NCBI GenBank assembly: GCA_002633005.1
Contig: NMRA01000401.1
Location: forward strand, 5,521 to 69,520
DNA: 64,000 bases
Direction of reading: 5' to 3'
Origin: Phoronis australis
Taxonomy: Eukaryota; Phoronida; Phoronidae
Shown here: in pieces, positions 34,901 to 46,900 of the stretch
Position numbering within the stretch: the first letter of the stretch is position 1
Layout of the letters: each line of letters begins with the position of its first letter
Notes under the pieces: generated by a model
What the model was told of the DNA's origin: nothing
The model's database searches: none
The model's input: only the letters and a program-made list of their open reading frames with translations
Made by a program: the position numbers and the translations under genes

Positions 34901-37900
34901 TCAAGGTCGGTAATTTTTCCATTTTGATACCATTAAAATGCTCTGCCGTCATTGCGTGGGATTTTGCTCAGCCAGCAGAACGTTTGGTTTCAATGTAAAA
35001 GTTTCAGAGTCGAATACGCGCTGGGCTGCTGTCACTTTAAAAGTGCAACGTACCGTTTCTGTCCTTCAGAGGAGCGCAGAGACCGCGGGCCTTGTGATGA
35101 GCCATAGATGAACAGTTCATAGGCGTCAAGCCTGGAGATACGCATCTGAGAAAAGAATAATATGTGAGTACAAACACGTAAAACCCGGGGAGGGGACTCT
35201 CTCCAAAAATGAGACCTCAAAATCCAGACAAACGCAATACCTTGGCAGACGACAAAATACCCACCCGAGAAAATACCCGAGAGGGCCACAATAACCACCG
35301 AGTTGTCGGCACATCCCTACTCGCCCCTTCTATATGGGATAAAAACACTTTTGTTACTTTTCTTCAGTTCAGTTCAATTTTTCCTCGTTTCTGATCATGC
35401 TGATTTTTTCGTCGAATTATTTGCTATTTGTTATAATCGACATCTTGTTTTAACAACACACTCGCTAGACGGCGCACCATAGGGGGCTGGGGAGCTATAG
35501 CTTACTATTTCAGTACTGCACCTCCCATGGTCAGATAAGCGGCGCACCATAGGGGGCTGGGGGAATATAGCCCCCCACTTATTTCAGTGCAGCGCCGCAC
35601 ATGAGGTTTGTAGTAATGGAGCAACACCAACGGCTTATTTTGAGAACGCGAGCACTAGTTGTACTCGTTCATACAATTGTAATGGAATTGTTGAACGAAT
35701 CATGCGTCGCTGATAGAATCTGTCCACGCTTGGTACAAGGGCGGATTTTACAGTAACCTTGAGTATTTTTTGAGCAAACATTACACTAGTACGTACTGAA
35801 ATGCGCGAGTGCCTTGCAGTCGTCCAGTGCCGGACAAAGCACACGCGAATCTGCCGGAAGTCTTCACACTGCGGATGTTTTCTACTACAGGATTACTGTC
35901 ATTAAAACTAAATTCGAGCTTCAACTTGAAACCTTAAGTTTGTATTCACATTTATAACAATCTAGGGGTCATTTAGTGCGAACTTGGACAAGACATTCAT
36001 CTGCCATAATATACTGGAGCACAGAATAACAGACACCTTTCTTGAGTTCGTATTAATGTAGAAAGGAAAATGTCGAAAATAGTTTTGGGTATGAGTCCAG
36101 AAATTAGACCCTGGGACCCAAACTTAGCGACTTTCGCCAGATTCTGCACGTGCACTGTACAGCGACGATTGCATTGCGCGAGTGCAATGCCTTCGTATGA
36201 ACGATTGCAGCGCAGAGTTCGCAAAAGAACAATATACCCATGTCCACTTGTGATACGTGCACACCACATTCGTTACTTTCCGTGTGTTTCGGTATTGATG
36301 TATAAACAACAAGTCTTTTAATGCAAAAAATACGTATGAAAACGTCATATGAAAATCACAATTTTCCACACTACTAAAAAGCGTAACCGTCACATCAAAA
36401 AACTAGTTAACAATGTTTGATTCATATTTTCTACAACTCAGTTGTTTGGCACTGAAGATATTAAGTCAAAGGGTGTGAAAACCTCAACACCATCAACTCA
36501 CTGTTCGTGTGTATGCCCTATTTTAGGCACCAACCAGGACTCGACTACTTCCTTGAAGACAAGATTTCGATTTCGTTTCGTTCGTGGTCTGGGGATCTCC
36601 AACTGGGTACCATTTCTCAAAATGGCGTCGTCCTGCAGCACAAACGGGTGGTTTTTAAACATGAAGTATAAGATAAACGGAAACAATTTGAATGAAATAT
36701 ATGACAGCAGGTGAAGAAAACACCGTTTCCAATAAATGAGACGAAATACTTTAACGCAGGGGCGGATCCAGGATTTTAAGTAAGGGGGGACAGAGTATTA
36801 GCCAAGATTTTACCCGCCTGACATTCGCAACCCCGAACAGCCAAATGGAATAAGGGAAAATTTTACGGGGGAGGGCATGGGCCCTTTGGCCCCCTTTAAT
36901 CCGCCACTGCTTATGCTGTTCTATTCCCAGTGCTGATAAATATTTTGCCTTAATTAGCTGTACAACTAATTCATATTAGGTACCGAAGTGTCTGTTTGAA
37001 AAGATACATCAAGTGATCAACTGAATTACTGGAACTGTTTCCTTGTGAACTAGTTGCTTTACTTACCCATTTTTTCCTGTTGTAATTTCCACAAAGGCCA
37101 CACACTTTTCTGCGATAGGTTCTGGGAACAGTAATGTAGACGTTGCTGCCCTTGTATTGGACACGCAGTCCGAAGTCCGTGTACATGGTGGGTTTCGTCC
37201 CAACCATCACTATGTCAATGAACTCACCGGAATGCAGAGTTTTGATATAGGGCAGGACGACTAGTTTGCCATTGACCTGAAAGTAAAAGTTAAAAGTTAG
37301 GTGTAGGGAGCTTATCTTTTCAGAAGACTATCTTCATGGGTGATGGAAAGCAGCCGAGTCCTCGGTCCAACGCGACTAGATTAAAGTACTACGAATGTGC
37401 TAGAGAATACACGCATCCGTTCCATAGACTCAATACACTCGCGAAAACGCAAGAGCCCGCAAGTCTTCTAGAGATATTGCCATGCATTTCAAGCAAAGCC
37501 CGTGATTACGCTATCCTTATTCGCGAAATTCTTGCATCTACGGAGCTCGACCCAGGTAGAAATTAATCAACAGAATGATCGCATGTGAATCTGTGAATCA
37601 AATGTCCGGAGACTATCGGCTGTGTAACCAGCGCCAGTATCTCCAAAGAGTATAACTGATCCTATCAATGACATTGAGGAAGCAATATGGCTTAGTGGGA
37701 CATTGTCCGCCTCCTTTACTCAAAGCCAACTGGGGCTCACTGCTAGATTCTTAAGTAAGGTTTCTAGCTCCTCGGCTTAGTTTGAACTGTGTATAGTAAA
37801 GCATTAGAACGAGTCCAGGTGACCAGTGCAATAATCCTGCTACCTGAGCTGCCTGCGCACGTCTGATACAAGATGTGCAATTATTTTTTATCAATGAGAT

Positions 37901-40900
37901 TGGTATAAACGCTCCCGATCACGCTCATTCGAAATAATATTCATCATCTACCCGGCCGTGGGACGTAATAATGTACATACATGCAGTAATGTCAACGATA
38001 ACGTCACACGGAAACGGACGAACTGTATCAAACGAGCTTGTTCCCAATGCTTAAAGGTCACGTATTACACAAACCTTACATTTATAAACACAATTCCTAG
38101 CCTTGCGACATTGTAGAGCTTTGAACAATATTTCTGTGTTGTCACTTACGAAGACTTTCCCGTTGCTGAGCATGCGTATCTCCGTTCCGTAGATGTAAAT
38201 CGTTATACTCTTGGCGCACGTGACCGGCGCTTGCGGTGTGCCTCTTCCACACATCCGGTTGCTCATTTCTATGTTAAAGCTTGGATTAACAGTGTCCGGA
38301 CATGTCTTCACCAGTGTATAAGTGCAAAGCCCGTTGTCGACGAAACTCATTCCATCGATCTGCTTAATATGAGGGTCTCCGGTGACCAAGCAGTAGCCAG
38401 GACCTTTCTCTAAAAGAAGAATATTTGACATTGTTGAACAAGATAAACGCAAAGAGTTGATATGCTCATGCGCACACGGTACGTTTCTGGGGGTGCTTAT
38501 CATGTAAAGTAAAAGGAGAAAACAAATTGACCACAAGAGGTCACTACAATAGTCAGAATTGTAAAAAATATCAAATCCAAAAGTTTTAAAATGACTGGTA
38601 ATCAGATTTTCAGTAGCATACTGAAAATGTCACCAAGAGACATGTAGCATTAGACATCCAAAAGATGGCAGCTTAGTCGTCTTCTTAAAGAACGACCCTA
38701 GTCTGCCGGGTTTGGCAAATAATTGATAGGTGTCATCATTTTCATAATGAAACACAATTGTTAAATTTCATATCAAGCCGGTGAACCCCAGACACAGATA
38801 AGGCGTGCTGGAGTAGTCAAGTCGGCAGATGCTGTCATTCATGTAAGCCTATTCCCGCCTACTGGTGTTAAGTTTCGTGAAAGTCCCTCGTTAGCAATCT
38901 ACCTATCACACGGAAATGATTTCGACGAGGAAAAGCGTGTTCGAAAGTAAAACTGTTATTTATGGGTGCTAGGGAAGTCGAATCTGTCAAATAAACAATT
39001 GTTCCGATGCACCTCTGTCATAGACTTCTGTTAAGTTCTCTAGGTATCTTTTGACAAAGACTCTCTTATCAAAAGTCACATCCGTCCGAAAACCCACTTG
39101 TATAGGCAAGTGTTTTACATTAAGTTTGTTTAAAACCTGGCGCTAAAACCAACGCACATTTCGGAATAACTTGTCGAACATTATATGGAGAATAAGGAGT
39201 GCTACGGTGGTCAAATCTGTCTGAAAACCAAACTTATTGTTCAAGGTGTATTTCCGCCAAAATACCCCAGATGCCGTGTGAAAAGTTTCACCAAGACCTC
39301 AGGTCTATCGGTATTCTTTATATCATCCTAAAACCCGCAGTTGACAAACGCAAGGACTTGTGAAAAACTAAAGTGGCCACTAGGGGGTGCTAAAGTGGTC
39401 GAATCCATCAAAAAATCAACTGGTGCTGGTAAATCTCAATGACATATCTCTGTGCCAATGTTCACCAACGTTCTTCAACTGGTTCTACAAATTTCATCAG
39501 GAAACGCCTTTGGCAAGGAACATGCTGATGGAATTAAAACAGTCTCATAAAACATGCGGAAGTCAACCTTTTTGTGTTCTTAAAAGCTTTCAGTATTGGA
39601 ATAGTGGGTAAGTGTGCAAAGATAAGTAAATGAAAACGAAAAATTTCCAGCACATTTTGAGACCGTTAATGGTTACAAAATGCGCTTGGTTTATGATGAA
39701 TGGAGGTCTAAGAGATACAATCTCTTGTTGTTCGGTATCAACGACCCCACTCGTGACACAACCAGTGAGAATGTAAAGCAGGTAGTCAAAGGCTTCATAG
39801 AAGAAAAACATCTACTTCATCACAGTTATGTGAACTCGCTCGTGTTTTCCAACTGTCACAGGTTGTCGAAACCTCTACAGTCCAGAAAACCAAACGCTTC
39901 TAGAGCAATTATTCTTAAATTTGTGATGCTGAGTGACCGAAACAATATTCTAGCTGCAGGGTCAAAGCTAGTTGAGAGAGAAGGTCTTGCTGTCCGTACC
40001 GACATGCCGCCACTGTTAAAGCAGAAGAGAGGAGAACTGACACACAACATCGCTAATGATTTGAGAAAGCAGCAGATGTTCACTCGCATCAAGGAAGCTC
40101 CTGATATGATTTGGTTGGAGGTGCGGAAAAACAAAAAGAACCATGGTGCAAATTTGCAGCGTAACTATATCCCAGTACTTTGTGTCTAGTGACTATATAA
40201 GTATCCTCATTGGCCAATGTTAATTATTAATACCAGCGCCTTATTGTTTTTTCTTTGTTTTCTGTTTTTGTTATTTCAGTAGCAGGGAATTGATTATGGC
40301 AAGTCTCGACAGACTTTATTGTCTGTTATTTATAGTGCCACTGCGCTGGTGGGGCTCTGACCTACCCTTGGTATATATTTTTTGTATTAAACTCAAAACT
40401 CATACAATACTGTGCTCTGTTACTTCTATTTGTCTGTTTTCTCCGGCTGGATGTACAACAATTCTATCTCACACTCGTGAACCAGGATGTTAAGGAAGGT
40501 TTTTGGGTTTGTGTTTTTAGGTGTTTGTTTGTGTAACTATGTAACATTGACCTATATTTGGGAAAGGAGGTAATGTCTTTATAAGACCTGTTTATCACGT
40601 AGCTCGGAAGTCATATCGGATATTTTGTTTACAGGTCTGTGAGTCAATTTATCCTTGTTATTTCATTGACATCTATCTAATATTTAAAAGACGATTAACA
40701 TTATGTCTTTAAACTGCAAAGGTTTACGTAATTTTCAAAAACGCATGGATGTTTTTAATTATCTAAAGGTAAAAAATATAATTTTCATTAGATATAATTT
40801 TTATTGTCTCCAAGGCACACATTTCACAGAATCAGACCATGATATGATTAGAGCCCAGTGGGGCTTTGACATCTTTGTGTTTCCGTATAGAAGAGATGTA

Positions 40901-43900
40901 CGGGGTGTGACTATCCTAATTAATAATAATTTTGATTATGAAACTACAAATAATTATAATGAAGAAAAAGGGAATCTTTTAATTATTGAAAAAGTATTGG
41001 AAAAAACTATCACAGTTACCCTAGCCTACGGTCCTAACCAAGATTCTCCACTTTTTATGAAAACATAGCAGATCGCATATCTCTGTTCAACCCCGAATTT
41101 GTTGTTATGTGCGGAGATTGGAATTTGGTCCAAGATTATGATCGGGACTGTTTTGATTATATCAATCAGAACAATCCTCAGGCTAGAAAAGCAGTTCTAA
41201 ATTTAAAGCAAACATTTAATTTGGTTGATCCTTGGAGAGGCCGTACCTCTTTTACATGGAGTAGGAAAAACCCAGTTAAGAAATCACGCCTTGACTTTTT
41301 TTCTAATTTCCGACGAGTTATTATCTTTGTTAAACGCGTTAGAAATAAACTCAGGCTACAGAAATGATCATTCAGCCATTCGGTTGGAGATAAAATTGCA
41401 ATCTGTCGAACGTGGCAGAGGCTTATGGAAATTTAATAATTCTCTACTCCGGGATAAAAAGTATGTGGACCAAGTAAAAAATATTATTCAAGGCACCAAA
41501 AGTGAATATGCTTCTGTCACTGACGAAGCTTTACTGTTTAATATGCTTCTGCTAAACATTAGATCTTCCACTTTGACATATAGTGCTTTCAAAAATAACG
41601 AAAAGAAAAACAGAAAATTGCATTTAGAAAGATTAATAAATACTGTCCACCAGTTCGTTCAGAATACCGATTCTCAATTTTGCAGTGGTTGGCTAGAAAT
41701 TCTTCAGGCCGGCTACGAAGAAATTAGAAAGGGATACATCGATGGTTTAATATTGAGATCTCGTGCTCAGTGGATAAAAATGGTGAAAAACCAACAAGAT
41801 ATTTTAGTAATTTAGAAAAACCGAATTTTGTTAATAAAAACATCTCAAGCTTAATAGATGACAATGGTACATTGATATGTAGTAAAAGGGAATTCCGCAG
41901 GAAATAAAAAAAAATTACTCCAATCTTTATGCCTCAAAGGATGAACACTTTTCTCAATATGATTTAGATGCAATTTTAGAAAACACTGACTCACCAAAAT
42001 TGAAAGATACTATAAGAGATTCATTGGAAGGAAATATTACCTATGTTGAAATTCTATTTGCTCTCACAAAATGAAAATAACAAGATCCCAGGTCCCGATG
42101 GTTTTACAGTGGTATTTTACGAATTTTTTTGGTCTGATTTGAGCGATGATTTAGTTGGAGCTTTTAATTGTATGTTTTTACAGAATTTGTTACCCTCCGC
42201 TGTAAAACAAGGTGTTATCCAAATTAACCCAAAAACTAACAAACCTAGGGAACTTTTCAAAAACTGGAGGCCAATTTCATTGCTCAATATGAATTAAATT
42301 AATTTCAGCTTGTATTGCTGAACGTGTTAAGTCTATCTTAAACTGTTTGATCCACGAAAACCACAAAGGTTTTAATGCTGGTAGATTCATTGGTGAAAAT
42401 ATTGGATTAATCTATGATCTTATCTGTGCACCTGACCAATTGAATATTCCTGGATTACTGGTCTTGGTGGATTTTGAAAAGGCGTTCGACTCAGTTTCTT
42501 GGGTATTTCTACAAAAAAAAACTTTTTTAATTTTGGTCTTTAACATCAAAAAGTGGCTTAATGAGGGCGCTATGGCTTGTGTAATTCAATATGGAAAAAC
42601 CTCTCAACTTTTTGGGTTTGAGGTTGCAATCAAGGAGACCCTTTATCTCCCTATCTTTTTCTACTATGTGCTAAGATTATGGGAAATCTCTTTAGAAAAA
42701 ACAAAAATATAAAAGCTATCCAAATTGGATCTAAAGAATTTAAACTAGTCTAATACGCAGATTACACTGCTATCATCCTTGATGGTTCCGAAAGATCATT
42801 AAAAAAACTTTCTTGATCTATTTGACCAGTTCTCGAAGTATACAGGTCTAACTCCGAATTTAGAAAAAAACAACTGCCGATAGGTTCTATGAGGCAAAGC
42901 AATTCAAGGGTTTATTCTGAAAAGGATTTAAAATGGTCTAGCTTACAGTTTACTGTGCTCGGGATTGTTTTTTCTACCGACATCCAGGAAATGAGTAATT
43001 TAAATTTTGATCGCAAATGGGTTGATGTTAAAACGGAAATTGTAAGATGGTCAAAAAGAAACTTAATTACTCTTGCTAAAGTTATTGTGGTAAAATCATT
43101 TCTTCTCCCAAAACAGATCCATGTTTTGTCACGTTTGCCAATCTCCAACGATCTGTTCTGTAAAGATTTAGAAAAACTGTTACATTTGGGGAGGAAAGTG
43201 TGACAGAATGGGGCGCAAAATCATGATTCAACATGATGGTTGTAAAACGATAGATGTTTATTTTTGTAAAGGTAATTAAGATAACATGGATGCGTAGGAT
43301 TTCAAAGTCCACATATTCTACAACATGGTTAAGTCTCCTCTTAAACATTGATTTAGTATCATTGGATTGTCTAACATTTGGGAACTATTTCTACAAACGT
43401 GCCGCTTCTCAAACTGCGAACGTTTTTTGGAAGGAACTATTTAACCTTCTGTATGATTTTCTGATGTAATAGATCAGGTGGAAATACCATATCAACCAGT
43501 TTAGTAAACCACTAATATTATGATTGCTGAAGAAAACTGTGTTTTGGAGAAGATGGTTTGAAAATGGTGTTTACTCAGACCTACTAGACGAGCATGGATA
43601 CTTGTTATCTTTTGATGATTTTTGCAAAAAGTTCAATTTTAGACCAAAGTTTTTGAATTTTTATGAGCTCAGAGAGGCTGTTTGTCAAGAATGGAATATC
43701 TCAAAAAGAGACAAATTTTCCTTCTAAGCACCCTTTATCACAATTTTTGTGAAATAATTACTTGCAGACGAAAAGGGCACGAAACATATATACAACACCT
43801 TTGTGCTACACAAATATTCTAGACCTAGGCCCAAGATGAGGTGGCAGGCAGAACTTGCTATACAGGACACAACTGAATGGTGGAAAAATTCCTACCTTGT

Positions 43901-46900
43901 GAACTTTACACTTCATGGGAACTTTCGATGGTTTCAATTTAGACTGTCATATAGGATAATCAGCTGTAACTCTTATCTTGTTAAATTAGGGTTAGTAACT
44001 CCCCCTTGTGTACGTTTTGTAAGATTGAACCCGAGACTTTGCTTCACTTGTGCTGGCAACGTGATGTGGTTCAAAGTTTTTAGAACAATGTTGACGATTG
44101 GGTCAGAAAAAACACAATATTTCCCTGGGTGCAAATGTACTTACAGTTTTCTTTGGAAACAAATGTAGAAGCCAGCCAATTTAAAATTTAATCTTGTGTC
44201 TTTGCAAGTTCCATTTAAACAAGGAACGTCTCAATAGTAATCCTCCAAATTCAATTATATTAACAAAAGAAATTGAAAAATACATCTATTCAAAAAACTT
44301 AGAAATATAAATGTTTACAAATAGATGGTAACAAATGCATAATCTAATAGCAACGTAAGGATATTTCATCACTCCAAAATACTCTTTCCCTTTTTCAGAG
44401 GCATATACGTGTGCACTGTCTCAGTTGTATATTTTATATAGGTATTTCTAAAATCCAGTTCAAGTATACTTTCAGCTTGAATTGTAAAGTAAGACAAGGG
44501 AATGCCAGACACTTGTCCTTGCTTATGTTGAACTGGGAGAGTAAAAACGTTTGAAAAAAAAAGATTTTCTGTCTTGAAATACCTGATGAAACTCCGCTAG
44601 ATTAGATTTTTGGTCTTGTAGAGAATTCCACAGACAAATTTTCTACTTGCTTCTAATAATTCCATGTCATGATCGGAGTTTTGTCTTTCCACTTTCTCAG
44701 CCCTTAATATGCTATAATTTTGTTCTTACGCTCTCGTTCGTCTTCACTTACTTGGGCAGATTCTCCGCATAACTTGTATTTGCAGCGCGAGCTTGTCCAG
44801 GTCTGTTGCTTGAACCTTCTTCCGGTACCGGTGGAGCGGTTTGGACGCTATGAAGGCCAGCAGATATTTTGCAGCTTTTCCAAAGCCTAAGGCGAATGTC
44901 ACTATACCGTGAATGTGGTTGTTCCTGCCTTCTACTTTCATGGAGTGAACGTCGTAAGGAAATCCTGAAAAATACAAAGGGAAGCCAGACCGCTTGACTC
45001 GACTTCACCAACGTCATTCCATGAAAAGGACAACACGGACACGGGAGATGTAGAATTTTATGTTTTTAGCATTAGTGAACTACAAAGTCTGTTTCAACAG
45101 GTGATGCGTGACTTAGTATTTGCCCATGGAAATATACAATTCGAAAAAACGTGACCAGAAATGGCGCCACTTTCCGGTTAGGGGGCACATGACATTTGCC
45201 GGAAGTAAAACGGCGACTTACATTAGGCGCCGCTGGTAAATACAGTATTCTCCGCCAATAGAGTTAGTCGTACCTCGTGCATATGATCACAGATTTTGTC
45301 CATTGAGAACATACAAAGTTTGCGGTCCGTGTTCTATAGTCTGTGGTACGTGTAAGAATTCCATACGCGAAGTCGCTTTCGAGGCAGGTTCATTGGCTAC
45401 AACCCATTTCATCAAGCTGTAAACATTAGCTCGTGGGACGTACTGAGAACTACCTTTGGGTGACAGCGACCTTAGGTAAGTGTGTATAACAAACCCCAGC
45501 ATTTCAGCGGGTATGTTGAAAAAACGATGAAAACAGCGATCAAAATAGCGATTAAAATGACCGTGTAACGTGGAGAAAAGAGAGAGATATTACTATGAAA
45601 ATTGAAAATTCATATATTGTGACAAAGAGAAGCGTATCGGCAAATTTAAAGTTCCCTACCGTCCGTCATGACAACGAGAATAGTAGGTACCCGTTTCCTT
45701 GCTTGTTCAATGATCATTTCTCGTACTTTCTTCAGGGCTGGTCCCATGTTAGTCCTGGACCCACCCGTGAATACCAAGTCCTTAATAGTCTTCAAAACCT
45801 TCTCCTTATCCCCAGTGAGGTCAAGTTCCCTCTTGAAACCTTCTGCGAACGATGCAATAGCAACGCGTCCGCGACGGCGTTTGATGCATAGCCTTTTGAC
45901 AATTTCAGCCGTGAACTTTCGCATTCTTTCAAACTCGTTGTCACCGAGACTACCCGACATATCCAAAAGAAAAAAGATGTCTGCTTTTTTCCTGCATCTA
46001 CATCCTGAAAAGTAAACGGGTTTAAATTTGATATACGCCCGTCAAAAACAAATTTGATTAATTAGACAACTGGTTTCAACTTGGTCTTCACTCAGACCAT
46101 AAATGGTTTTGGGCATCAACAGATAGGCGGGTATATTCATTAGGCAAATCTGATCTTGAAAAACTGTCAATTCGTCATTGACATGAGACCATGCTTGACC
46201 CACCATGATACGACTTGTAGACACTAGAGGTCGAGCAATAACGAGCGGCCATTTCTCCCCAACCCCCAAATCACCAAGTTCAGTTAGGAACAAGGTTAGA
46301 CAGTGACCACCGTCTCCAGCTGGCCTCAGTAGAGGCGGTGGAGCTTCATTCGCTGGACGCGTGTCTGTAATTACTTCAACTCGAACAAACACTTCTATAA
46401 TCAAACTTTTTCTTCGAGCAGTCCTTCGTTCAGTTGCCCAACTCGGTAACTGGTCATTTTTATCACTGCACGCGCTCCTGGCGAGCGCGGTAAAATTAGT
46501 TCCTTCGTCGTCTCTACTGGCGCGAGCTAGAGAAGGTGGCCACTGTCTACAACAAGGTTTGACTAATTTCATACAAAGAGATCTGTAAATCAAAATTTAG
46601 TTTCCGTACTTTGTTTCAATTTTCCAATGAAACCAAAGCTGCATTATATTGAATATGACAAGATTTGGGGATCCAACTGCCAAAATGGTGTTCTGTATAC
46701 TGTTGCCATTGCGAGATTTCGTAAAATATTTCAACGCTTTAAACACGAGTTAGAGTGGATTTCTTAGCGGGAGGTTTCATCTTTCTCTTTTTAAATTAGT
46801 CAGACCGGGTTGTTGAACCTGGGACATGCTTCTAACAGCAACAAACTTTCGTTGAAAATTACACGCAAAATTGTCGGGTTTCATGATCCATTGCCTTTTT

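Larger units (their letters stand above)
39660..44310 (+). mobile_element. Tx1/L1-like LINE, broken, inside an intron of the VWA/VWD gene
   Basis: A LINE of about 4.6 kb in the opposite orientation to the host gene. Its first ORF (39680-40189) resembles an L1 ORF1 RNA-binding protein. ORF2 spreads over several frames: APE endonuclease from 40703 (SLNCKGLRN, GDWNLV, RTSFTWSR), reverse transcriptase at about 42040-42800 (GPDGFTVVFY, NWRPISLLN, VDFEKAFDSVSW), and a C-terminal part ending near 44310. Frameshifts and stops are frequent, and the catalytic YADD reads YADY behind an in-frame stop, so it is dead. The boundaries are approximate and no target duplication was identified. Confidence 0.88.

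Noticed and set aside
45287-45502. Minus-strand open frame between the two VWA exons
   Set aside because: It lies where a VWA exon might be expected, but its sequence has no VWA pattern. Exons 45660-46004 and 44752-44964 join directly in phase and complete the domain without it.
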